From assembly GCA_023415475.1 (NCBI GenBank), contig JAEZKL010000162.1:1-30272 (forward strand): a DNA stretch of 30,272 bases. Reading direction: 5' to 3'. This document shows positions 15,362-22,631 of the stretch, one piece after another (the stretch's first letter is position 1; the number at the start of each line of letters is the position of its first letter). Position numbers and translations under genes: made by a program. Below the pieces are notes generated by a model. The model searched no databases. It was not told the DNA's origin and was given only the letters and a program-made list of their open reading frames with translations. The DNA comes from Bacillota bacterium. GTDB taxonomy: Bacteria > Bacillota > Clostridia > Lachnospirales > Lachnospiraceae.

Positions 15362-16291
15362 TTACTCTTCATTTTTATTTAGAAAACGATTGATCAGCTC
15401 ATAGCTACGCTTTACATGAACAAAATGCTTAGGTAAGGATAAGAAGCCATGCAATGCATCCTTCATCCGGTATACCTCCACCTGATTGCCAAATTCATAT
15501 AGCCTCTTACCATAAGCCTCCGCCTCATCCCGCAAAGGATCATACTCTGCAGTGATGATCAGGGTATTCGGCTGTCTTGACAAATCCTCTGACAGAATCG
15601 GTGCAAGATAAGGGTTCATAAGATCCTCATCACTTCTTTTATATAAATCCATAAAATCACAAATTCGTTTTGATGTTAATAAAAAATCCGTCCCGTTTTC
15701 TTTGATAGAAGGATAGGGAGAAGTCTCACTGTGATCACTAGCTGCAGAAGGGTACAGTAAAATCTGTCTGGCAGGAAGAAAGGTTCCCCGGTCTCTTGCC
15801 ATCAGAGAAACTACTGCTGCCAGATTCCCTCCGGCGCTGTCTCCAATCAGTGTGATATCCTCTGCCTTTACATCAAGCAGCTGTGAATACTCATAAAGCT
15901 CTTTGGTTACGGCATAGCAATCCTCCGGAGCAGTCGGAAATTTGAATTCCGGTGCCAGTCGATAATCGACCGATATCACGATATGACCGGTCTGCTTCGC
16001 CATATTTGAACAGACATTGGTGTAGGTATCGATATTACCTACTACCCATCCGCCTCCATGGAAGAAAATCAGCAGCTTCCTCATGACATATTGCTTTGTC
16101 GGCAGAAAAATACGCACCGGTATATCATAATCACCGATTGATACCTTGTGATCCCACATCTCATATAAAGGCTTAATCACCGGATGCGCTGCTGTCTTCA
16201 GCTGCCTCTGCAGCTTATAGGTCTTCTTCAGATCCAGCTCGGGATAAGACAAAGCGCGCAGTGCAATTCTCATCGCTTTATTAATTGCCAT
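15362..16291 (-). CDS. Alpha/beta hydrolase, HSL-type esterase
   Basis: A 309-aa esterase of the hormone-sensitive-lipase family. Oxyanion motif HGGGW at 78-82, nucleophile GDSAGG with Ser152, acid Asp251 (EYDPLRDE), His281 (DALHGF): a complete triad. No signal peptide, so cytoplasmic. ATG at 16291 follows GGAGG with 5-nt spacing; an upstream GTG at 16348 in frame has no ribosome site. A consensus promoter lies at 16384-16412. First gene of the leftward run with the acyltransferase, zinc-ribbon protein and TraX, which pairs an acyl-removing with acyl-adding enzymes. Confidence 0.92.
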   Translation of the reverse strand: MAINKAMRIALRALSYPELDLKKTYKLQRQLKTAAHPVIKPLYEMWDHKVSIGDYDIPVRIFLPTKQYVMRKLLIFFHGGGWVVGNIDTYTNVCSNMAKQTGHIVISVDYRLAPEFKFPTAPEDCYAVTKELYEYSQLLDVKAEDITLIGDSAGGNLAAVVSLMARDRGTFLPARQILLYPSAASDHSETSPYPSIKENGTDFLLTSKRICDFMDLYKRSDEDLMNPYLAPILSEDLSRQPNTLIITAEYDPLRDEAEAYGKRLYEFGNQVEVYRMKDALHGFLSLPKHFVHVKRSYELINRFLNKNEE

Positions 16292-16636
16292 TGATGCCTC
16301 CGTAGTTTTTAATCCATCGATACCAGATGATTTGATGAAACAATTCACTGGTCATAGATAATAGCAGGAAGAGCTGCAATTTCATTCTACTCAAGTTACA
16401 AATAAATGTCAAACAAATCCGTTATACCTTGCGCCTGTGATCCCTAGTGGCTACTGTTCACATCACGGCTTGTAATAGAGCAAATGGGTGCGATCAATGT
16501 TTTCAAAACAGGAGACGCTTTCGCTTAGTTGCATTACGTAGCAGAGTTAGTGGTGAAGGATATCGTGTTTCAGTTTCTCCTTTGGGTATAAAAAATACAC
16601 TAATTCATCGTGATTTAGCGATAAAACAGTGTATCA
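16292..16636. other. Intergenic region upstream of the esterase
   Basis: It contains the esterase promoter. A plus-strand 65-codon frame at 16447-16644 (GTG directly after an in-frame stop, with CNRANGCDQCFQNRRRF) has no ribosome site. I cannot support it as a gene, though it could be a gene remnant. Confidence 0.55.
16384..16412 (-). promoter_or_regulatory. Sigma-A promoter of the esterase-acyltransferase run
   Basis: Minus strand: consensus -35 TTGACA (16407-16412), 17-bp spacer, -10 TAGAAT (16384-16389). Predicted start about 16377. No equally good promoter is seen before the downstream genes, consistent with one four-gene transcript. Confidence 0.72.
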
Positions 16637-17110
16637 TTACTTAGACAATTTTACTATCTCCCAAATAACCTCTGAACCATAAGCAGAATTATGAAAGAAA
16701 GCAACAAAAAGACATTCAGGAGAGACATATAATCTCCACTTAGTTTTATTTCCATCTTTATCTTTTATATCATATTGATACTTAATCCAGTGATCCTGTA
16801 AGATATGGTCATCAAATAACGGAGATGAATTAAATTGGACCTCTCCTTTTACATAACTTGGAGAACTTATTTCAACATTAAAATCTTTGCCATCAATTTT
16901 AAATAAGTCTGCTTCAATTGTATATTTAGTATCTGCCATTGTTTTATTTGCATAATCAAGCGATGAAGATGATAATCCTGTTAAATAGATTAACTCATCA
17001 AATGTATATGTACCATAAAAATCTTGTTTATCAGCATTACCAATGCTAGATAGAAAGATTAGAAGGATGATCGAAACAAATCCCACTATAAGTAAAACAA
17101 CCCTTTTCAT
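16637..17110 (-). CDS. Hypothetical membrane-anchored or secreted protein
   Basis: A 157-aa protein with an N-terminal Lys-Arg and hydrophobic segment (residues 5-22, VVLLIVGFVSIILLIFLSS), then a polar extracellular domain rich in beta strands and Tyr/Asp (FYGTYTFDELIYLTGLSSS; WIKYQYDIKDKDGNKTKWRLYVSPE; EVIWEIVKLSK). No Cys follows the hydrophobic segment, so it is not a lipoprotein. Family not recognised. ATG at 17110 follows GGGGT at 5-nt spacing. Lower GC than its neighbours suggests possible acquisition. A perfect inverted repeat CAATTGTAACAATTG (17147-17161) lies in its upstream region and may be an operator. Confidence 0.7.
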   Translation of the reverse strand: MKRVVLLIVGFVSIILLIFLSSIGNADKQDFYGTYTFDELIYLTGLSSSSLDYANKTMADTKYTIEADLFKIDGKDFNVEISSPSYVKGEVQFNSSPLFDDHILQDHWIKYQYDIKDKDGNKTKWRLYVSPECLFVAFFHNSAYGSEVIWEIVKLSK

Positions 17111-17300
17111 AATTTACCCCATACAAAAGACGAATATATTAACTCACAATTGTAACAATTGGAAACCATATACATGGTAATATTATACATCATATAATTA
17201 CTCACAATCAATGTATTTATCATTCACATCTAAATTAGAAATGAGCACAGAAAATAAAATACTGGAGTTGATGCCATCGTCCGATTTCACAACTATATAA

Positions 17301-17314
17301 TTTAGTCGGCTAAA
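17301..17314. promoter_or_regulatory. Palindrome upstream of the aldo/keto reductase promoter
   Basis: TTTAGTCGGCTAAA (TTTAG-N4-CTAAA) lies 2 bp upstream of the -35. The position fits an activator or repressor site; no regulator gene is adjacent. Confidence 0.4.
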
Positions 17315-17316
17315 TA

Positions 17317-17345
17317 TTCACTTATATCGATATTTATGTTATACT
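17317..17345 (+). promoter_or_regulatory. Sigma-A promoter of the aldo/keto reductase
   Basis: -35 TTCACT (17317-17322), 17-bp spacer, extended -10 TGTTATACT with hexamer 17340-17345. The leader is about 135 nt long. Confidence 0.65.
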
Positions 17346-17486
17346 GATGCATAGTGAGCCTGCTGCAAGCTTGCTAATAGTCATGAACACATTTTATGCA
17401 TGATACTGCATGAAAACAATCGTAATATGACATTTTCATTCATCTAATAATGTATTACAAATATCTTACTATGGAGGTTAAAATTA

Positions 17487-18587
17487 ATGTATTATAAACA
17501 ATATGGCGACACAAACAGAAAGGTTTCCGCCATCGGAATGGGAACCATGCGGTATGATGATGCCGATGTCAAGGCAGGTAATTTTGCAAAATGTGCGGAC
17601 GTTGTATTATATGCTCACGAAATGGGCATCAACTTCTTTGACTCTGCACCGTTCTATTGCAACGATAAAAGCGAGGAAATAACTGGTATGGCTTTATCCC
17701 AGCTGCCCAGGGACAGCTTCTACATATCATCAAAGGTTAATATGGGTTCATACGGCGGCAAATTCTCTCCGGATGCCTTTCGTCAGAGATTGGAGACCTC
17801 ATTAACCAGACTTAAGGTAGATTATCTGGATTTTTATTACTTATGGTGCCTGTTGGACCTGGAGTCCTTCCACAAGCAATTTGATCTGATGTATAGCTCC
17901 TTTGAGAAGGCAAAAGCCGAGGGTCTGATCAGGGATATCACCTTCTCCTCCCACATGCAGGGAAATCAGCTGGAGGAGGTTGTGAATTCCAACGCCTTTA
18001 AGGGTATGTTAATCGGCTACAATGCCTTGAATTACCGTTTCCGTCAAGCCGGCATCAGTGCCGCTCATAAGAATGGCATGGGTATCGTGGTTATGAACCC
18101 CCTGGGCGGTGGTCTGATCCCGAACAACCCGAAGGTATTTGAGTATCTTACCGAAGGAACCGACTTGAATGTGGCACAGGCAGCTTTACGCTTTGTTGCT
18201 TCTCATAAGGAAATCTCGGTTGCCTTATGCGGCTGTACCACCAAGCAGCATGTCGATGAAGCAGTTAATTCAGTCGAGAACCTGGTTGAAAGACCTGCAA
18301 GCGAGATTTACGCAGAATATGAAACCAAGGGTATGGCTTTGAATAATCTCTGTACCGGCTGTGGGTATTGTAAGCATTGCCCTGTGGACATCGATATTCC
18401 GAAGTTCATGGATGCCTATAATGAGAAAATTCTTGGTAACAGCATCCCCGACCGCCTGAAAGGACATTGGGGTATCTCAGGTAAGCTTGCGGCAGAATGC
18501 ATCAAGTGCGGTCAGTGTGAAACACTATGCACCCAGCATCTCCCGATTATCGAACGCCTCGAGGAAATCGCTGCGATTGTAATGTAA
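17487..18587 (+). CDS. Aldo/keto reductase with C-terminal 4Fe-4S domain
   Basis: A 366-aa cytoplasmic oxidoreductase. Residues 1-275 form the aldo/keto reductase barrel: N-terminal QYGDTNRKVSAIGMGTMRY, catalytic Asp/Tyr in NFFDSAPFYCNDKSEE, Lys in ISSKVN and His in TFSSHM. The C-terminus carries two cysteine clusters, CTGCGYCKHCPVDI (about 288-301) and CIKCGQCETLC (about 337-347), the ferredoxin-like part of the COG1453 'predicted oxidoreductase' group. The substrate is unknown, but fused Fe-S clusters suggest electron transfer in an anaerobe. ATG at 17487 follows GGAGG with 9-nt spacing. Single-gene unit with its own promoter; a 9-bp hairpin lies downstream. Confidence 0.92.
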   Translation: MYYKQYGDTNRKVSAIGMGTMRYDDADVKAGNFAKCADVVLYAHEMGINFFDSAPFYCNDKSEEITGMALSQLPRDSFYISSKVNMGSYGGKFSPDAFRQRLETSLTRLKVDYLDFYYLWCLLDLESFHKQFDLMYSSFEKAKAEGLIRDITFSSHMQGNQLEEVVNSNAFKGMLIGYNALNYRFRQAGISAAHKNGMGIVVMNPLGGGLIPNNPKVFEYLTEGTDLNVAQAALRFVASHKEISVALCGCTTKQHVDEAVNSVENLVERPASEIYAEYETKGMALNNLCTGCGYCKHCPVDIDIPKFMDAYNEKILGNSIPDRLKGHWGISGKLAAECIKCGQCETLCTQHLPIIERLEEIAAIVM

Positions 18588-18635
18588 TGATATTCCGAAA
18601 CATAATGGGAGCCTACTCCGTTAAGACAGAGGAAA

Positions 18636-18657
18636 AGCCAACTTCTTCAAGTTGGCT
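18636..18657. terminator. Hairpin after the aldo/keto reductase
   Basis: AGCCAACTT and AAGTTGGCT form a perfect 9-bp stem with loop CTTC. On the plus strand only CTT follows, so it is a weak terminator. It immediately precedes the strong ribosome site of a 28-codon frame and might instead fold in that leader. Confidence 0.5.
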
Positions 18658-18677
18658 CTTGGGGAGGGAGGAGATTT

Positions 18678-18764
18678 ATGAAAAATTCTATGTTAAGTGG
18701 TAATCGACTAATTAATTGTTTTATCGCCTTTTGGTATTTTCTCTATCTTATAATGCTATTATAA
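18678..18764 (+). CDS. Candidate 28-aa membrane microprotein
   Basis: ATG at 18678 follows GGGAGGGAGGAGA, one of the strongest ribosome sites in the window. It encodes 28 residues starting MKNSMLSGNRLINC and ending in a hydrophobic stretch FIAFWYFLYLIMLL: a basic/polar N-terminus followed by one short membrane helix. The stop codon is the first base triplet of an inverted repeat (18762). No promoter of its own is clear; read-through past the hairpin from the aldo/keto reductase is possible. No family recognised. Confidence 0.4.
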   Translation: MKNSMLSGNRLINCFIAFWYFLYLIMLL

Positions 18765-18834
18765 TGTCTAATTATGGAGAAGGTATTAACGTTTCGTGAA
18801 CATTTTAAAAATATTTATTCATATTTAGACATTA
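18762..18834. repeat. Inverted repeat ending at two stop codons
   Basis: TAATGTCTAATTATG (18762-18776) and CATATTTAGACATTA (18820-18834) match inverted at 14 of 15 positions around a 43-bp AT-rich centre. The left arm begins with the microprotein stop; the right arm ends with the SGNH hydrolase stop. It may be a convergent terminator or a short mobile-element remnant. Confidence 0.6.
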
Positions 18835-19464
18835 AAGAAACAGCCTCAGATACTCCTCAGCAATGATGCGATGACCGATTGGGCTGGGATGAACTCCATC
18901 AGCGGCCATCTCTGTACAGGTATATTGCTCCGCCTCATATTTGGCGTAGATACCATCCATTGGGATATAATAATCTGCAAATTCCTTCGCCAGCTTACGG
19001 ACTACATGAATCTTAGGATCAAGATCCTCACGCCAGGAGGCTCTGTCCGGAAGGGAATTCAACAGAAAAGGCTCTATCATGATCAGCTTACAAGCCGGCA
19101 TATCCTTCTTAATCTTTGTTAGTAGGATACGATAGGTATTCTCAAACTCTTCTGCACTGGTCGGATCATTGTTATCAAATCTTCTCCAGGTATCATTCAC
19201 TCCGATTAAGATTGACAGATAATCCGGCTGGATCGCCTTAAAATCCTCATCGTAGCGGGCTAACAGATCCTTCACCCGATTACCACTGATGCCTTTATTC
19301 ATAAAGGTTACCTGCTTCTCCGGAAATAAGGTTTGATACAGCTTAGCAATCAGGCTTGCATATCCCTTTCCCAGAGAATTAGTATCGTTACGGTCTCTGC
19401 TGCAATCCGTGATGCTGTCCCCCTGAAATAATACGATCTGACCGTCTTGAAATGTACTCTTCAT
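18832..19464 (-). CDS. SGNH/GDSL hydrolase (carbohydrate esterase-like)
   Basis: A 210-aa esterase of the SGNH superfamily without signal peptide, so cytoplasmic. Block I FQGDSITD (nucleophile Ser), block II Gly in NKGISGNRVKDL, block III GVNDTW (oxyanion Asn), block V DGVHPSPIGH (Asp and His). It resembles rhamnogalacturonan acetylesterase/CE12-like and lysophospholipase-like enzymes. An intracellular deacetylase for imported acetylated pectic oligosaccharides would fit the uronate genes 11 kb away, but this is inference. ATG at 19464 follows GGAGG with 7-nt spacing. Single-gene unit with a strong promoter. Confidence 0.9.
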   Translation of the reverse strand: MKSTFQDGQIVLFQGDSITDCSRDRNDTNSLGKGYASLIAKLYQTLFPEKQVTFMNKGISGNRVKDLLARYDEDFKAIQPDYLSILIGVNDTWRRFDNNDPTSAEEFENTYRILLTKIKKDMPACKLIMIEPFLLNSLPDRASWREDLDPKIHVVRKLAKEFADYYIPMDGIYAKYEAEQYTCTEMAADGVHPSPIGHRIIAEEYLRLFL

Positions 19465-19534
19465 TTTGCTTCCTCCAATTAGTAATTCATTAAAAACCTT
19501 AATAGTAATTAATTAAAATATCTTACAAGAAACC

Positions 19535-19562
19535 ATTATAGCAATCCTCCAAGGAAAGTCAA
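19535..19562 (-). promoter_or_regulatory. Sigma-A promoter of SGNH hydrolase
   Basis: Minus strand: -35 TTGACT (19557-19562), 16-bp spacer, extended -10 TGCTATAAT with TATAAT at 19535-19540. It is among the strongest promoters in the window. Confidence 0.78.
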
Positions 19563-19702
19563 ATAACACATAAAGCCTTCAAATATCCGAGCAAATGACA
19601 TCTGATCGCCATACTCGTTCAAGAAAAAAACCGTGTAAGCAGCTTCAACCCTTTTCTGTTGCGAAAGAAACCTCGGAATTTAAGAAAACCCACAGTTTTT
19701 AC

Positions 19703-19730
19703 TTGCAAAATTAGGAATATACGATACAAT
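19703..19730 (+). promoter_or_regulatory. Sigma-A promoter of the ABC-F gene
   Basis: -35 TTGCAA (19703-19708), 16-bp spacer, -10 TACAAT (19725-19730). The start at about 19737 leaves a 40-nt leader and rules out a longer reading frame beginning at 19735. Confidence 0.65.
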
Positions 19731-19776
19731 ATAAATGGTTATTCTTTATAAATTGGATGTTTCCAGGAGGTTATAC

Positions 19777-21417
19777 ATGATACAAGCTAGTAATGTAACT
19801 TTAAGATTAGGAAAGAGAGCATTGTTCGAGGATGTAAACATTAAGTTTACCGAGGGCAACTGCTATGGCTTAATCGGTGCTAACGGTGCCGGTAAATCAA
19901 CCTTTCTCAAGATATTAAATGGGCAGATAGAGCCCAGCAAGGGTGAGATTATCATCACACCCGGACAAAGATTATCCTTCTTACAACAGGATCACTTCAA
20001 ATATGATGCTTACCAGGTTCTCGATACGGTAATTATGGGTAATAAACGTCTTTATGAGATTATGAAGGAAAAAGAGATCATCTATGCGAAGGAAGACTTC
20101 ACAGAAGAGGATGGTATCCGTGCAAGCGAGCTGGAGGGAGAATTCGCAGCCATGGACGGTTGGGAAGCAGAATCCAATGCCGCTTCCCTATTAAATGGTC
20201 TTGGAATCGAAACCGAGCTTCATTATAAACAAATGAGCGAGCTTGGTGGTGGTGACAAGGTCAAGGTTCTGCTGGCACAGGCACTCTTCGGCAATCCGGA
20301 CATTCTCTTACTCGACGAGCCTACCAACCACTTAGACTTGGAAGCGATTCGCTGGTTAGAGGAATTCTTAATTAATTTTGAAAATACTGTCATCGTAGTA
20401 TCCCATGACCGTTATTTCTTAAATAAGGTCTGTACTCATATTGCAGATATCGATTATGCCAAGATACAGCTTTATTCCGGTAACTATGATTTCTGGTATG
20501 AGTCCAGCCAGTTAATGGTTAAGCAGATGAAGGAAGCGAATAAGAAGAAGGAAGAAAAGATCAAAGAGCTTCAGGAATTCATCCAGCGTTTCAGTGCCAA
20601 TGCTTCCAAATCCAAGCAGGCTACCTCCAGAAAGAAAGCGCTTGAGAAGATTGAGCTGGATGACATTAGACCTTCCAGCAGAAAATATCCTTATATCGAC
20701 TTCAGACCCAGCCGCGAAATCGGTAATGAAGTTCTCACCGTCGAGAACCTGTCTAAGACCGTGGATGGTGTTAAGGTTCTGGATAAGTTGTCCTTTATTG
20801 TAGGCCGAGAGGATAAGATTGCCTTCGTTGGTCCCAATACACAGGCAACCACTCTTCTCTTCAAGATTCTATCCGGAGAGATCGAACCGGATGAGGGCAC
20901 TTACAAATGGGGTATCACAACCAATGTATCCTATTTCCCGAAGGACAATACCAAGCTGTTCTCCGGTGATGAAACCATCGTTGATTTCTTAATGCCCTTC
21001 TCCCCCGAGAAGGATGTAACCTATGTACGTGGCTTTATGGGCAGAATGCTCTTTGCCGGCGAGGAAGGCTCCAAGAAGGTTAATGTTTTATCCGGTGGTG
21101 AGAGAGTCCGTGTTCTTTTATCCAAGATGATGATTGCAGGTGCAAATGTATTGATTTTAGATGAGCCTACCAACCATCTTGACATGGAGTCCATTACCGC
21201 TTTAAATAACGGATTAATCAAGTTCCCCGGCGTTGCATTATTCACTTCTCCCGACCATCAGTTCATCCAGACTACGGCTAACCGCATTATGGAGATTTAT
21301 AACGGTCACTTGATTGATAAGATTACAACCTACGACGAATACCTTGATAGCGATGAACAGGCAAGAAAGAGACAAATCAGCCAGTTTGACGCAGAGGATG
21401 AGGCTGTAGAGGAATAG
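19777..21417 (+). CDS. ABC-F ATPase with degenerate second site
   Basis: A 546-aa soluble ABC-F protein (YkpA/YbiT-like), a family acting on ribosomes in translation or antibiotic protection. NBD1: Walker A GANGAGKST (34-42), signature LGGGD (156-160), Walker B ILLLDE, H-loop VVSHD (208-211). Charged linker 240-300 (the P-site tRNA interaction motif region). NBD2: Walker A position GPNTQATT (352-359) lacks the Lys, signature LSGGE (438-442) and Walker B LILDE are intact, and the H-loop reads TSPDHQ with Pro in place of His. AGGAGG with 6-nt spacing fixes ATG at 19777. Single-gene unit with its own promoter and terminator. Confidence 0.95.
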   Translation: MIQASNVTLRLGKRALFEDVNIKFTEGNCYGLIGANGAGKSTFLKILNGQIEPSKGEIIITPGQRLSFLQQDHFKYDAYQVLDTVIMGNKRLYEIMKEKEIIYAKEDFTEEDGIRASELEGEFAAMDGWEAESNAASLLNGLGIETELHYKQMSELGGGDKVKVLLAQALFGNPDILLLDEPTNHLDLEAIRWLEEFLINFENTVIVVSHDRYFLNKVCTHIADIDYAKIQLYSGNYDFWYESSQLMVKQMKEANKKKEEKIKELQEFIQRFSANASKSKQATSRKKALEKIELDDIRPSSRKYPYIDFRPSREIGNEVLTVENLSKTVDGVKVLDKLSFIVGREDKIAFVGPNTQATTLLFKILSGEIEPDEGTYKWGITTNVSYFPKDNTKLFSGDETIVDFLMPFSPEKDVTYVRGFMGRMLFAGEEGSKKVNVLSGGERVRVLLSKMMIAGANVLILDEPTNHLDMESITALNNGLIKFPGVALFTSPDHQFIQTTANRIMEIYNGHLIDKITTYDEYLDSDEQARKRQISQFDAEDEAVEE

Positions 21418-21428
21418 TTTCAGACGAT

Positions 21429-21466
21429 TCACGGCAAATCCAGGCACAAGCATGAATTTGCCGTGA
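21429..21466. terminator. Hairpin after the ABC-F gene
   Basis: TCACGGCAAAT and ATTTGCCGTGA form a perfect 11-bp stem with a 16-nt loop, 11 bp behind the stop. No T-tract follows, so it may protect the 3' end or act with the terminator at 21559. Confidence 0.5.
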
Positions 21467-21558
21467 TTGATTCAGGTGGTAACACGCACTTTAAAGCCCT
21501 TATAGGCTCAAGAGCTCAAGCCAATCAGGCATAATTAATTGATCATAAGGTACTATAT

Positions 21559-21600
21559 ACTGCGTAGTCTGAGGATTGAACCAGGCTATGCAGTTTTTTT
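21559..21600 (+). terminator. Intrinsic terminator
   Basis: ACTGCGTAG and CTATGCAGT (one G-U pair) form a 9-bp stem extended by CTG/CAG, followed by seven or more T. It separates the ABC-F gene from the papain/C39-like gene. Confidence 0.8.
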
Positions 21601-21665
21601 AAGCAACAAGAACAAGCGAAGCAGAATACAATGATTATGAGAATATAACATTAGGAGAATTTACT

Positions 21666-22478
21666 GTGCCCTTCAAAGATAATATATGTGTAGAATTGAC
21701 TCGCCCGGAGTATGTACCCGTCCTTAAGGACGGTAGTATCTATTATGGTGGAAGCCAGATGTGGTTTTCCGATCAAAATTGGTATAGTAAGGATTATATT
21801 CTTCATAACTATGGTTGCGGAACTATAGCAACCGCCGACCTGTTTCTGTATCTGGCATTGCAGAAGAAGACTTACCGGACTGAAGTCACAGCCTTAGCCA
21901 TAAATAAGGAGGATAGAATACATGCCTCCGATTATACTGCTTACCTTCGCCTCATCAATAACGATTATACCAAGACTCGCCGTTATCTGGCAGTCCTTGG
22001 TCCGGTTGCCGCTTCTGCTATTAACTCATATTCAAAAATATACGGTCTTGGTCTTAAGGCCTCCTGGAAATGGAACTTAAACTATTATGATATGTATAAC
22101 CTAATAGAAGAAATGCTCCAAAAGGACATTCCTGTCATCCTGTCCATCGGACCAAACACTCCAAACCTTTGGGGGAAGGAGGGTATTCCCTTCTATGAAC
22201 TGAAGGAAATTGATTACCATGAGCCCAGAGAAGATACCGAAGAGAAGCCTGAGGAAATGTCAAAGCCCTATTACTATCATGCTGTTAAGCAGCGCATCAG
22301 CGGCCATTATGTGACCGTTACTGCTCTGATTAAGGATGAGGTTACCGATCGAATTATGCTTCGCATCTCCTCCTGGGGAAAGCAATATTATATTAATTAC
22401 GAGGAATACTGGGATTATATCGAGAATGTAGGCGGTTCCTTCACCTCAAGTATGATACACATTAAAGAGAATGATTGA
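21666..22478 (+). CDS. Papain/C39-like cysteine-peptidase-fold protein
   Basis: A 270-aa protein without signal peptide. HNYGCGTIATADLFLYLAL carries a candidate nucleophile Cys51 at a helix start, ISGHYVTVTALI gives His214 on a strand, and RISSWGKQYYINYEEY (233-248) resembles the papain NSWG motif with Ser in place of Asn. This order (Cys, His, SWG) fits the papain/C39 fold, but the family is not certain and activity is open. GTG start at 21666 with TAGGAG at 8-nt spacing. It stands alone between a terminator and a large palindrome; no bacteriocin or ABC exporter partner is adjacent. Paralogues would be needed to name it. Confidence 0.65.
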   Translation: MPFKDNICVELTRPEYVPVLKDGSIYYGGSQMWFSDQNWYSKDYILHNYGCGTIATADLFLYLALQKKTYRTEVTALAINKEDRIHASDYTAYLRLINNDYTKTRRYLAVLGPVAASAINSYSKIYGLGLKASWKWNLNYYDMYNLIEEMLQKDIPVILSIGPNTPNLWGKEGIPFYELKEIDYHEPREDTEEKPEEMSKPYYYHAVKQRISGHYVTVTALIKDEVTDRIMLRISSWGKQYYINYEEYWDYIENVGGSFTSSMIHIKEND

Positions 22479-22526
22479 TTCGATAGGGGCTGTATAAGTC
22501 AAGGATAACAGCATCCCTCACACAGG

Positions 22527-22612
22527 TTGACGGACATTTTACAGTTTTGTAAGCCATTTATCAAACACAAGTGTTTGCTATTGTCTTACAAAATCAGCAA
22601 TCTGTCCGTCAA
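22527..22612. repeat. Interrupted 86-nt palindrome
   Basis: Three nested perfect stems: TTGACGGACA/TGTCCGTCAA (10 bp), TTTTGTAAG/CTTACAAAA (9 bp), CAAACAC/GTGTTTG (7 bp), loop AA. They are separated by near-symmetric internal loops of 7-9 nt. It lies between convergent genes, without T-tracts, so it may be a bidirectional terminator, a folded RNA or a miniature element. Confidence 0.75.
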
Positions 22613-22631
22613 ACAGTGTATTATGGATGTA

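Larger units (their letters stand above)
17111..17486. other. Divergent intergenic region before the aldo/keto reductase
   Basis: This 376-bp AT-rich region carries CAATTGTAACAATTG (17147-17161), a TTTAG/CTAAA palindrome and the aldo/keto reductase promoter. A 19-codon frame at about 17239 has no ribosome site. No RNA gene was recognised. Confidence 0.6.
19465..19776. other. Divergent intergenic region SGNH hydrolase / ABC-F
   Basis: This 312-bp region contains two divergent sigma-A promoters and nothing else I can support; the span 19563-19700 shows no gene, hairpin or recognised RNA. Confidence 0.65.

Noticed and set aside
16447..16644. 65-codon plus-strand frame with CNRANGCDQCFQNRRRF
   Set aside because: It starts with GTG right after an in-frame stop, lacks a ribosome site and overlaps the end of the gene at 16637. 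It could be a remnant, but support is too weak to call a gene.
17239..17298. 19-codon frame MSTENKILELMPSSDFTTI
   Set aside because: No ribosome site and too short; the AT-rich context makes a chance frame likely.
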